Part shown: positions 1 to 9,579 of the stretch, piece by piece
How the letters are laid out: every line of letters begins with the position of its first letter
How positions within the stretch are numbered: the first letter of the stretch is position 1
NCBI GenBank assembly: GCA_001695595.3
Contig: MBPM02000059.1
Span: 62,001 to 126,000, forward strand
Length of the DNA: 64,000 nt
DNA from: Plasmopara viticola
Taxonomy: Eukaryota; Oomycota; Peronosporomycetes; Peronosporales; Peronosporaceae
Direction: 5' to 3'
The notes under the pieces: generated by a model
Seen by the model: only the letters and a program-made list of their open reading frames with translations
Database searches by the model: none
What the model was told of the DNA's origin: nothing
Translations under genes and position numbers: made by a program

Positions 1-2
1 AC

Positions 3-564
3 ACTTCGATCGTTTATCAATGGAGTGGACGGCGCGTCGTGGATTTTGGTTTTCATCCGCTTGAGAGCCACGTGTTTGTGCTCGTTTCCGACCATGAAGT
101 GCGGGTTTACGACATGGACAAGAAAACGGACAAACTCATTCTGGAAAGTGAACACTTTATGTCGTGTCTTGCGATTTCACCATGTGGCAAATGTCTCCTC
201 GTGAGTTTGATCAAGCAAGAGCAAGTTGCGTGTGTCACGATTGCCACCGGATGCAATGCGTCCGGTGGGCATTCAAGCACAACGGTACATTCTCCGTCCA
301 TATTTTCTTGGTACTGAGAATGAACTGGTTGCTTCTGGAAGTAAAGGTATCGAAAGGATTGGTGAGCATGAGGTGCAATTTATGGGAATACCGAGAGATT
401 TTGTTGACGTTTGGCAACAAAAGAGGGGCAGAGTTGCTGTCGAGTTGGATGGATACGCAATTGTCGTGAATGTTGTGGTACGCCATCCGATCTATGGAAG
501 TGTACTCGCAAGTGCAAGTGACGATAGGACTCTAGGAGTGTGGTCTCTTGACTCAACGAAGTAG
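3..564 (+). pseudogene. WDR26/GID7-like WD40 protein, C-terminal remnant with frameshifts
   Basis: The start of the window encodes the last WD40 blades of a WDR26-like protein (a CTLH/GID ubiquitin-ligase scaffold in other eukaryotes), but in three different frames. Frame 3 (3-317) gives a blade with W-S-G-R-R-V-V-D-F, VRVYDMD and CLAISPCGKCLLVS. Around 245-290 the similarity moves to frame 2 (CVRWAFKHNGTF) and from about 290 to frame 1 (YILRPYF, ENELVASGS). It ends in a typical terminal blade, GSVLASASDDRTLGVWSLDS, followed by TAG at 562-564. No GT/AG intron would explain the frame changes economically, so at least two frameshifts seem to have broken the gene. The 5' part lies outside the window. 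The family assignment rests on the order of the final blades and on recalled WDR26 patterns. A sequencing error in a homopolymer cannot be excluded. Confidence 0.6.
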
Positions 565-701
565 CGAGGAAGAAGACATTGTCAACAGCGAATTCATTGT
601 CACAGGTCGTAGTCGTGTCAATTAATACTAAATTTTTGAAAAAAGCGGTGGCTAAAACTGTACTTTGATTGGTCAGCATAAAGAAGGGGGTGTAGGGGGG
701 G

Positions 702-1028
702 GGGTTCGGAAAAGGTTGGGGTGACGCCCTCCTTCCAAGCGCGGGGACTAAATGCTCGCGCGCTTCGGGCAGATGCTCTCGGGCATCTGCAGGTCTCTAA
801 CGAGTCTCACCCTCGACGCGACGGTCTCCAGCACTAGGGCGCCACCTGGGCCCTTACCAAGTCAGAAGTACACAAAATAATGGAAGACCCTCACGGCCTC
901 GGTGCTGGCTGCACTGCCCGCCGAACGAGACCCGACGTATGCGGACACCACTCTATGCCGTGGACTAGCCATAGAGCCTAGCACGTGCATAACTTGGCAA
1001 CGCGATAACGTAATACAATACAATACAA
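702..1028 (+). mobile_element. SINE-like retroposon, copy 1
   Basis: About 327 bp, nearly identical to copies at 7255-7580, 37693-38018 and (reverse) 46443-46763. The body starts with TTCGGAAAAGGTTGGGGTGA and ends in a pentanucleotide tail (ATACA repeats). It is flanked by an 11-bp direct repeat TGTAGGGGGGG (691-701 and 1029-1039), read as a target-site duplication. A short non-coding body, a simple-repeat 3' tail and variable-length target duplications define a SINE-type retroposon moved by a LINE. I could not place convincing RNA polymerase III A and B boxes, so tRNA or 5S ancestry is not shown. Short ORFs inside it recur only because the copies are alike. Confidence 0.85.
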
Positions 1029-1039
1029 TGTAGGGGGGG

Positions 1040-1884
1040 TAGGCGCTCCCTATTTTTTTTTGTAATTCTACAATATTCATTGCTCGCTATCAAAAATGTT
1101 TTTTATGTAGCCGACGTGTCCTTAATTAGTGCGTCATTGGGAAACGTCTCCGAAGCAAATTTCTATCGCAATTTATAAAATAGCAACGATTTTCATTCTG
1201 TTTTTACGATGTTCGCCATGTATGCTCGGACAATTTTTCCAGCTCTGTAGATTCTGTGCGCTTGATCTTGGCACGAGATCATGACTCGTAGCCTTGCGAG
1301 TAGCAGGTATTCATAGAGGACCAGATTCTGCACTTTACCCTTGCGCCTTTTTTATCTCATGGCAAAAGCTTGTTCTACCGGCACGACGAAGGCGAAAAAG
1401 AATCTCATGTGTGTTACTGTCATTAATGAACACGATTCTTGTGATCCGCACACGCTGTACCTTGTCATAATAAATGCGCGACACACCACTTCGAGACGCT
1501 TGAGTTACAGAGTCGAAGTACAAATGGGCTCAAGTTCAGCATTATCACAGTATCTGGAACTCTTTCGGTTGGTCTCTAGTGTTGTGCTTTTGCTTTTTAG
1601 CGAATTCCTGTTCTGCTGCTGAAAGGACGGAGCTTCACTTCCAGATAAGCTATACACTGGGCTCTGCTTGATTTATATTCAACAAAATCTGTTTAAACAC
1701 CACCGAACTCCTGACGAGTCGTGATAAAAGCTCGACAAGCTTGGAAAGGGCTTGTGGTTAACAACGTTGAAACAGCTGAAGCTTGTTCAACTAATCCGAA
1801 GTCTTATCCCGGATTATAAGGACTCAGAAGCGAGAAATTAAGTGCACGACATCACTGAAAACAAAAACGCCGTATTTAGCAGAG
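1040..1884. other. Intergenic, no supported gene
   Basis: AT-rich sequence with short ORFs on both strands (the longest about 93 codons at 1341-1622) and no recognisable domain. It may hold the missing 5' LTR and gag start of the gypsy element that follows, but I saw no clear match to the LTR at 5880-6305. Confidence 0.4.
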
Positions 1885-4800
1885 TTGAGAGCTTTTGAAA
1901 GGTTTACTAAACCACTCTATTCATTTATGCAAAAAAATGTAGACTGTAAGGCAAAATTTCTTCAGTTTGCTAGGTTTTACCAAGGTCTGGTCGATCATAC
2001 AAAGAGTGCTGAGAGGCTCAGCAAGTTTGGCCCAACAAAGAGGGCGTACGGCGAAACACCCATCTTCAGACCCAAGACCTCGTCAACAGAGTAGAATAAG
2101 CGCTCTCGACGACAATAAGGCTTTGCGGTCAACGTCGCGTCCAAATTCACGAGCACCGACCGGCAAGTGCTAATGGCCAAGCGATTTGAGCCGCTCAGGC
2201 GAATGTAACTACTTCTACAGCGAGCAACCACGACATTAAGCGCTAGAGTTCTCAGACTTTGTGACGCTTATTCAAGAAATATAGGTGAACTCGTACTTAA
2301 TTGGTACCGTGCCTTTATAGCCGACTGCGAGCGCATGAATGTACTCAAGACATGAAAACTCATGTGCGCAACCTCCTCAGGCCTGACAAGTTCGAGCATT
2401 ATCTTCGAAAGCGGATGTTCCACCTGAAACAAAGGAGGCGCTCTCCACGAATAAGTATTTAATTTTAAAAATTGTTGCTTGAAATTTGGTCGATTGGAAA
2501 AGGTTTTTTTTTTACAAAAAGAAAGACCGCGAAGAAGATAAAGGAAGGAAACCCGAGTACTCTCTATGAGTCCATTGACATAGCCTTCAACTTCGAGTAT
2601 GCCCATTAATCGAATCAGTCACGTCGTATGTCGGCCAAGTCGTTTAAATAGGTGCCCAAATACTCAAGCCACCGTGCGAGTAGGTCACAACCTCAGAAAC
2701 AAGGCATTTGCAAACGGGGAGGACAAGAATGACAACTGGGCTAAATCATCAACATACAAGAGTTGTGGCGTTGTCGGTCACATATCGCCGCAATGTACCA
2801 TTTTTAGACGCAAGAAAGCAAGTCGTTGAATTAAAGGTGCTATGTGCTACTCTTGAAGCAGAAGCTCAAGCTTACAAAGACGTTGGTCAAGAGACACCCG
2901 TCACCTTCTTCATTGACAGTGGAAGAAGTCTTAACGGTGTGTCTGAAGACTTGGTGGATCGACTAAAGATCGGAGTGACCAATGGTGACATGATGGAAGT
3001 CGACCTTGGTTACAACCACGTTGTCTACTGCCCCAACGAACCGTGCACATGTATTTGCAGATACCTGGATTCCTTTGACGTCTACGATGTTCCGAGTCAT
3101 GTTTGTGTCGGAAGAAAGAATTTTACCATCGGCATGATGTGGCTTCGTAGACATTAACCGGTCAACAGGGCGCATGACTTCTCGCATCAACGTGGAGCAC
3201 CACGCGACAATTCAATTCACCCGCAGAATCAATGGCCTGCCAGACGGGCTGCCGGACAACGCTCGTATACGCCATGGCCGCGATGATTTCAATTACTATC
3301 GGCAACAAGGCCACCATGGCCGTCAAGGAATATTTGTTGTCATCATTTCCTGGGAATGTTGCGTCACGACGAAAACAATTAAGCTATTTTTGTCGTCAAC
3401 TTTCATGATTCAAAATTGGCTGAGCGCGTCAAGATTCAGGGATGTGATTCGCTTATAAACAATCCGGCGTTAAATACCTTGAGCAAGTATGCGAATATAT
3501 AAATTCACTTAGAGCTTCCTGGCGAAAACCTTCGGTACGGAGAAAATCTAAGCACGAGATCTAGCTCAAGTTTGGTCCCGAGCCTATGTCCGTCAAACAA
3601 TGTCATTAAATTCCAAAACAGCGCAAGAAACAATAAGCCGTTCGCAATTACTGGGATGGGATGAAGATCTTCTTAAACGACGCTTCCTTATTCACCCAGA
3701 GCGAAGATGTCGCAGACCACGTTACGGCTTTGGACCGCGTACTCAAATGGTATGAGAAACAGCAAAGTTACATCCAGTAGCAAAAAAGCCAGTTCTATGT
3801 GGATGAGATCCCAAGCCTTTGAGACTGTGTCGGACAAAAAAGCGTCCGAATGGTCCCCGATGAGATTGACATTATCGCATAACGGCCAGCTTCCGAGGCA
3901 AAGAAGCCAATGGTGTTCGCAGATTGCACCAAATTATATGTCTCAAGGTTCTGCAAGTATTTTACGCAATTTGCAGGACCACGCCACGACAGATATAGAA
4001 AAAAAGGTCCTCAAGAAGCGATGGAGCTCTCGGACGATCAAGTACGCTGTTTACCAAACTCAAGCATCGCTTGTTGTCCGCCTGTTTTAAGCCTTTCTGA
4101 CTTTTCAAAATCATTTGATATACGAATGGGCGCCTTAAACATTTCGATCGGAAAAGTCTTCTATTAAAAGAAGAAAGAGCTAAACTACCAAAAGCTTTAA
4201 TGATTGAAAGATGAAGCCAGCCAAGTTGAAGTACCTTGTTTATGAGCAACAGCTACTTGCAATCATGCATGCGCTGAAAGTTTTGCGTGTGCACCTTCTC
4301 GACCGACCATTTACGGTCAAAAGGACGGAGAAGACTACGAATCGCAGAGAAGATCGATGGTTGAATGAGCTAGCTGAATTTAGCCATTGTTCAAGTAAAA
4401 TCTTAGTGAAGCTAATACTGTGGCTGATGCATTGTCACGCTCAAAGATAAAGCTGCATAAGCTAGCTTGCAAGAGCTACTTGAAGTGGCTAAGAATCGTG
4501 AGATAGTTGCGACTGTCAGAACGAACAAGATTGCAGTTGCCCAATTCGCGAAGACAACGTTCATCAAATCATCAAGAAGGAGATGATGCGCCAAAGTACT
4601 CATCACAGGATGGCATTTTGTACCAAACAAGCGAAGATGAGGCTTCACGACTTTATTTTTCCGACAACTTAGATCTGAAGAATTGCATCACCTGTAAAAA
4701 CTACAATTCTTTAGCGACAGGCCACCCGAGATTAAACAAGACGTATTTGGCCATACTACCAGTAAAGAAAGATGAAGTAATCCAGCGCTATGTCTGCGCA

Positions 4801-5800
4801 TGCAAAATTGTGTCAGCGCAAGAAGGCTAAGCAGACTAAAGTTGCCAGAAATACTTCAGTCTCTGGATGCTTCAAGAGGCAGATGGGCCGGCATTTAAAT
4901 GGACTTCATTGTTTTTTAACCGGAGACCAAAAATGAACTCAGTGCCGTCATGGATTGTCAATTGCTTACCGAAAAGAGCTATGTCCATCGCTGCAAAGAC
5001 AACGAACGATACTGCAGAAATTGGAAACGTCTTCATGAAGAAAAGTATAAAGGACCATGGTATAAAGGACCATGGTATACCGAAGACTATAATTCAGACC
5101 GAAGATTCAGTTCACGTCTAAATTATGACAAGCAATCGTGTCTGTTGCGGAAAAGTAACACACTTTGGCTTTGGCTTTAGGCCACGAACCGATGAACAGA
5201 CAGAAAGAGCTCAACGTTTTATTAAAGACTACCTCCGAGGTGTCGACAACCTAGCACGAATTGATTGGGATGACCCATCGCATATGGCTGAGATAGCCTA
5301 CGGACAACGCGTAGATTTCACAATCAGAATGGCACCGTTCGAATCGGATCAAAGACATGTTCACGGATGACGTGGAACCAATCCAGAATTTCACAAGCAC
5401 AAGCATGAAGCTCTATTACAATATGAATAGACCATTTTAGTACTTCCAGATAACGATATGGTGCTTTTGGACGGCAAAAATTTGGATGTCCGATCGCCGA
5501 GTCATTGAAACTCGCGCCAAGAAATATTTTCTCATTTCCAATCGTGTAAAAAGTTTCGAGAATTACTGTGAGTTTAGACTATGGAAGGGATAAAAGTCGC
5601 ATCCAGTGCTCCCCGTCTTACTGTTAAACTCGTGTCGCAAGGATCCTAGCGCCGGCAAAAGTCGAATAACGTCATGTCGATCGATGGTTTCGAGTGACAA
5701 AACTTCGAAGCCGTAAGTAGACACCGTAAGTACAAGGTTAACCTACTGTGCAAGCCAAGAAGGAAGCCATTTAGAGTCCGTGGAGAATCGAAAGCAGACT
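1885..5800 (+). mobile_element. Degenerate Ty3/gypsy retrotransposon, gag-pol internal region
   Basis: The domains follow gypsy order on the plus strand but are split by stops and frameshifts. Gag-like text lies at 1885-2100. A zinc knuckle (2761-2796, C-x4-H-x4-C) has lost its first cysteine. A retropepsin-like FFIDSG sits near 2907-2924. RNase H is at 4211-4450 (KYLVYEQQLLAIMHALKVLR, RWLNELAEF) and runs into a broken VADALS-type linker. Integrase spans about 4620-5370 (GHPRLNKTYLAILP; AMSIAAKTTNDTAEI; IKDHGIPKTII; RPRTDEQTERAQRF; the metal-binding aspartate region reads TEDS). A GPY/F-type C-terminal module with DMVLLDGKNLDVR follows near 5455-5560. The reverse-transcriptase core is not recognisable. 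The element cannot be autonomous. Confidence 0.85.
5048..5077 (+). repeat. Short tandem duplication inside the gypsy integrase
   Basis: The 15-bp block TATAAAGGACCATGG occurs twice in direct succession, giving a repeated KDHGI in the integrase reading frame. It is an in-frame five-codon duplication next to the position of the second catalytic aspartate and is further damage to the element. Confidence 0.7.
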
Positions 5801-5879
5801 TCTGGACACATCGACCTCTATAGGGAATCCCGAAAGATGAGCTTTGTCTACAAAAGTAGACATCTACTTAAATGGTGGT

Positions 5880-6305
5880 CATGTAACATAATTGTCGTCA
5901 CCGGCAGTTTGCCGGTTACGGCTATTACGTTTTATAATTGCGTTGTTCTCAAATTACATATGTACGGGTATTATCCATAAGAATAGGCGATGGCATAGAT
6001 TGTGACCGGTTTTCAAAAGTTCCATTACCATTAGACTTTAAAGACATTATAAGCTGAAAATAAGTAAAAACGCAGAATTTAAAGAAGGGTTGATAGCCTT
6101 TACGATGGTAGCAGTAAACGGCTGGGAGCCACCTGTATAGCAAGACAAGAATTCGTCAGAGAAATACATTGAATATCACTTTTCAATTTGCTATAAGCAA
6201 CAAACATTTCTCTTCCTTTGCCGGCTCGCCTTGCTCACTCCAAAGCCTCGTCGGACGACCGATCTTCAGTAAGCTTCCTCCGCGACCGTAGTACACTAAT
6301 TCTCT
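5880..6305 (+). repeat. 3' LTR of the gypsy element (LTR family copy 1)
   Basis: The sequence just downstream of pol is shared with two other places: about 30588-31000 (same strand) and about 46090-46860 (opposite strand, interrupted by a SINE). All three share the same ordered blocks: an opening TGxxAC with CACCGGCAGTTTGCCGGT-like text, a central GATAGCC...GAGAGCCACC block, then AATTTGCT...AGCAACAAAC and a closing CTTCCTCCGCGAC-like block. Its position after integrase and its length of about 425 bp fit a 3' LTR. Exact ends are approximate. Confidence 0.6.
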
Positions 6306-7063
6306 GCAGTATGATGCAAGCTGAGGATGTCTTTCGTGCGGATGATAAGATACGTATGACTTAATTATATTCACACTAAAAAAAGACTACGACTTTTGCG
6401 TAACAACTCAAGATCTTTATCGTTGAACAAAATGGCGCGACACACCTGACCGTGTAATGTGTGTGCTGTCTCGCTAGCCCACATCAATCCTCGCGTCGAC
6501 CACCTTAAGGAAAAGCAAAGTCGTGCTTGTTCAAGAGGATATCTTTGGTCAAAAGCAGCTATTAAAGGTTTAGGTAATAAAATCGAATCACGGAGAGGGT
6601 CCAGCACGAGAATGTCCGACATAATAGGTTATTGATATACTTGTGCTTCGAGCATTGATAGTAGCTTTCGATGGTCAAAATGTGGGGTCTACTTTTTATA
6701 TTTACTTTGTTGTGGATAGTACTGGAATTTCTATAGAACAAGAGAATACGACTAAGAGTGGAACGGGTCTACACGAGCCATGTAGATAAACTTCAAAACT
6801 TAGCTCTTTACTAAGTTGAATCTTAGTGTTCGAGATGAGTATGTTTCGCAAGCAACATTAAACGCAAGACAGAAGCCGTCAAATGACGCAAAAGCGTGCA
6901 ACTATTTCTTACACCATGTTATGCGTTAAATTAGTTAGCTGCCGACCAAAATATCAGTCAGTATGTGTCAAAGAATTTAAACGTCGAAATTGTTGACATT
7001 TGCATACATAGTTGTAACAATACGGTTGAGTCTGGTTAAAGCCACAGACGAAGATCGTCTTTG
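6306..7063. other. Intergenic, no supported gene
   Basis: Two adjacent minus-strand ORFs of 83 and 63 codons (6371-6622 and 6183-6374) show no recognisable domain, and the second overlaps the LTR. I see no other structure here. Confidence 0.35.
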
Positions 7064-7118
7064 TTGTCAAGATTCTCAGCGTGGTGATCTTTCATCAACA
7101 CGCTGAGAATCTTGACAA
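7064..7118. repeat. Perfect 20-bp inverted repeat with extended hairpin
   Basis: TTGTCAAGATTCTCAGCGTG at 7064-7083 is the exact reverse complement of 7099-7118. After one mismatch the stem continues with TGAT/ATCA (7085-7088 with 7094-7097), leaving a 5-nt loop CTTTC. The transcript of either strand would fold into a 55-nt hairpin. It is not part of the SINE at 7255 or of the LTR. Possible roles are a small-RNA precursor, the remnant of a foldback element, or a replication-slippage palindrome. Confidence 0.85.
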
Positions 7119-7254
7119 TAACGACAAGGCCGTTCCTTTTATACTTTAACTAAGGCTTCAAAAATGCAGACACCTATTTCGCAGTGCGGCAGCCTTACAC
7201 ACTCATGTTTACCGCGAAATGAATTGGCAATTTTCCTGACAAGTAGGCATTAAC

Positions 7255-7580
7255 TTTTCGGAAAAGGTTGGGGTGACGCCCTCCTTCCAAGCGCGGGGGC
7301 TAAATGCTCGCGCGCTTCGGGCAGGTGCTCTCGGGCATCTGCAGGTCTCTAACGAGTCTCACCCTCGACGCGACGGTCTCCAGCACCAGGGCGCCACCTG
7401 GGCTCTTACCAAGTCAGAAGTACACAAAATAATGGAAGACCCTCACGGCCTCGGTGCTGGCTGCACTGCCCGCCGAACGAGACTCGACGTATGCGGACAC
7501 CACTCTATGCCGTGGACTAGCCATAGAGCCTAGCACGTGCATAACTTGGCAACGCGATAACGTAATACAATACAATACAA
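7255..7580 (+). mobile_element. SINE-like retroposon, copy 2
   Basis: 326 bp, the same family as at 702-1028. It is flanked by a perfect 11-bp target-site duplication TAGGCATTAAC (7244-7254 and 7581-7591), the cleanest of the four copies, which fixes the element ends. The 3' tail is ATACAATACAATACAA. It lies about 150 bp upstream of the JMJD7-like start codon, so it may sit in or next to that promoter. Confidence 0.92.
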
Positions 7581-7732
7581 TAGGCATTAACGGCTGAAAT
7601 ATGACCCAGTACGTTTTATTCGAATTTAGGCTTGTCTTTTCTATGCTTAGGGAATTAGGGATATTAAGTATCTAGCCTGTATGACTGTTCTTTTCACATG
7701 AATTGTGCCCGACCCAATTATCCCACTCCCGA

Positions 7733-8901
7733 ATGAATCGCGACGTATCAGCGGCATTGCGTCGTCTCCAGAGCGATACACGGGACTTTTGGGCCCCACT
7801 GCAATCCATCCGCCGCTTAGACGCCTCGACCTTGACTCCATTGCAATTTTACCGCGACTTTGTGAGTCGCAATGTGCCTGTCGTGCTCCTGAACGCCATG
7901 ACGAGTCCAACGTGGCAACGTGCCATGACAACTTGGCAGGATGACGATTATTTAATCGCTAAAAGCAAAGATCACCCGGTCACCGTGAATGTGACGCCCT
8001 TTGGCTTCGGAGACGCCGTGATGGAGTTTCCCGGAGCGAACAATGACGTTTTTGTACTGCCCGAGGAGAGATCCATGTCGATGGCAACGTTTTTGGATAC
8101 TTTAAAGAACCGGGATGCATTTGACGGCGTGCCTTATCTCTCGCACCAGAACGATAGTTTACGAAAGCAACTTCCGACCCTGTTTAATGACGTTCCACCT
8201 GCAATGGAGTTGGCCAACCAAGCCTTTGGAAACGAACCTGAAGCGGTGAATCTCTGGATTGGAGACGAAAGAGCCGTGTCGACAATGCATAAAGATCACT
8301 ACGAGGTGAGACCATGAGCTCTTTTATCGTGTAAATAGTGCAAATTGGCGTTGATTTACGCAAAGGGTGTTCTTTGTAGAATTTTTACTGCGTGGTAAAG
8401 GGTCAAAAACACTTTACGTTGCTACCACCATCGGCCGTGGGCTGTTTGTATGAGAGAGAGTTTTCAACAGTAAGGTATCGCCATGTGGCTACTATTACGT
8501 CCACAGAAGAAGGTTTTGGTCTGGATCGCAAAGCCACCGAGCTTTTTCACGAAAAGTACCCACAACATGATACATGGACTATCTCGTCCTTGCCCGACAA
8601 GGAAAAGACGCCGTGGATTCCTGTCGATCCGTTGCATATCGACGCGGAAAGGTATCCGATGGCAGCAACATTGACTCCGATTCAAGTATTGCTGAATGCA
8701 GGCGAAGTGCTGTACTTGCCGTCGTTGTGGTATCACCGTGCTGCCCAATTGGGCCCAACAATCTCGGTCAATTACTGGCACGACATGGCATTTGACTGTC
8801 GATACGTGTACTTTAATTTTGTCCACGATGTCGGGGCCACCATCGCAGCGCTCGAGGACGTAGACCACAACGAGAAGACTAGGATCTCAAGTGAGATGTA
8901 G
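7733..8901 (+). CDS. JMJD7-like JmjC/cupin_8 Fe(II)/2-oxoglutarate hydroxylase
   Basis: Two exons (7733-8305 and 8380-8901) encode about 364 residues, against roughly 316 in human JMJD7. JMJD7 hydroxylates lysines in the DRG1/DRG2 GTPases using Fe(II), O2 and 2-oxoglutarate; that substrate is inferred here. The iron-binding facial triad is visible: H186-x-D188 in MHKDHYE at the end of exon 1, and H310 in LPSLWYHRAAQ. NFYCVVKGQKHFTLLPP just after the splice supplies the conserved lysine segment, and VNYWHDMAFDCRYVYF closes the fold. The 74-nt intron (8306-8379, GTGAGA...TTTGTAG) falls in phase 0 between HYE and NFY, inside the core motif, which is strong support for splicing. The start is the first in-frame ATG (7733). 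An insertion around residues 225-265 makes it longer than animal homologues. Confidence 0.9.
8306..8379 (+). other. Intron of the JMJD7-like gene
   Basis: The intron is 74 nt with GTGAGA at the 5' end and TTTGTAG at the 3' end. Removing it joins HKDHYE to NFYCVV, which rebuilds the conserved metal-binding strand. Reading through would stop after three codons. Confidence 0.9.
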
Positions 8902-9174
8902 CTGCAGCGTAAGGATTCGGACAGGATCGAAGACTTGCAATAGCTGCGCTTCCTCTTAAGTTAATTTTTCATGTCATGCAATTATTGGCAAACTTTGTCT
9001 CGATCACGAAATTTGCAAAAAAAAAGGCGTCGGCATTGTAACTTTTAATGTTTATGACAAACATGGACTATTTATTTGTACGGTAATTTATGATTTGCAG
9101 TGCGTTCATCCTAAGCCCGCATCGAGCATTAAACATATTTCAGTATAGGTTTCCACTCCACATCGCGTTATGCG
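8902..9174. other. 3' flank of the JMJD7-like gene
   Basis: AT-rich sequence, probably 3' UTR and spacer. No feature recognised. Confidence 0.4.
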
Positions 9175-9579
9175 TTATGATACTTCGCCATTCGCAATGC
9201 AAATGCTATTTGGGCTTCTTTTAGTGTACGCACCCTCGCGACAGTTGTAATCTTGAATTATGCAAGTTGCGACACATTGTCTTTCTTGCGCAAGAGCACC
9301 GGATAGATTATGCTGAGAAACGCGCTCGATTGACGTTAGCTCAAGAAACACAACCCAGTGCAAATGCCATTCGATCTCGAGTCTCGTCTCATTCCTGTTG
9401 ACTCGACGTACCCAGAGTCGCGCGAAGTAAGGACGTGCCGACCCGTTGTCAAAATCTTTTGGGCGTAATCTCAATGGCCAAAGCATCGTGTCTACAAGTA
9501 CACTAAACGATGCATCCTCGACTGTTCTTTTAATCTTGTCAGTGACGGTCAGTAAAAGCACGTAGTGGACACTTTCCAA
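9175..9579 (-). CDS. Unrecognised ORF, convergent with the JMJD7-like gene
   Basis: An open frame of 134 codons on the minus strand opens with TTG directly after an in-frame stop, so any real start or upstream exon is uncertain. The amino-acid mix is protein-like (for example PYFARLWVRRVNRNETRLEI and EWHLHWVVFLEL, with several cysteines near the C-terminus) and not the skewed mix of a shadow frame. I recognise no family. It may be the last exon of a gene or a pseudogene fragment. No signal peptide or membrane segment is evident. Confidence 0.3.
   Translation of the reverse strand: MESVHYVLLLTVTDKIKRTVEDASFSVLVDTMLWPLRLRPKDFDNGSARPYFARLWVRRVNRNETRLEIEWHLHWVVFLELTSIERVSQHNLSGALAQERQCVATCIIQDYNCREGAYTKRSPNSICIANGEVS

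Noticed and set aside
862..1080. Recurring 72-codon minus-strand ORF (also at 37858-38076) and 86-codon plus ORF at 7273
   Set aside because: Conserved only because the SINE copies are nearly identical. The translations have no domain and change with single indels between copies.
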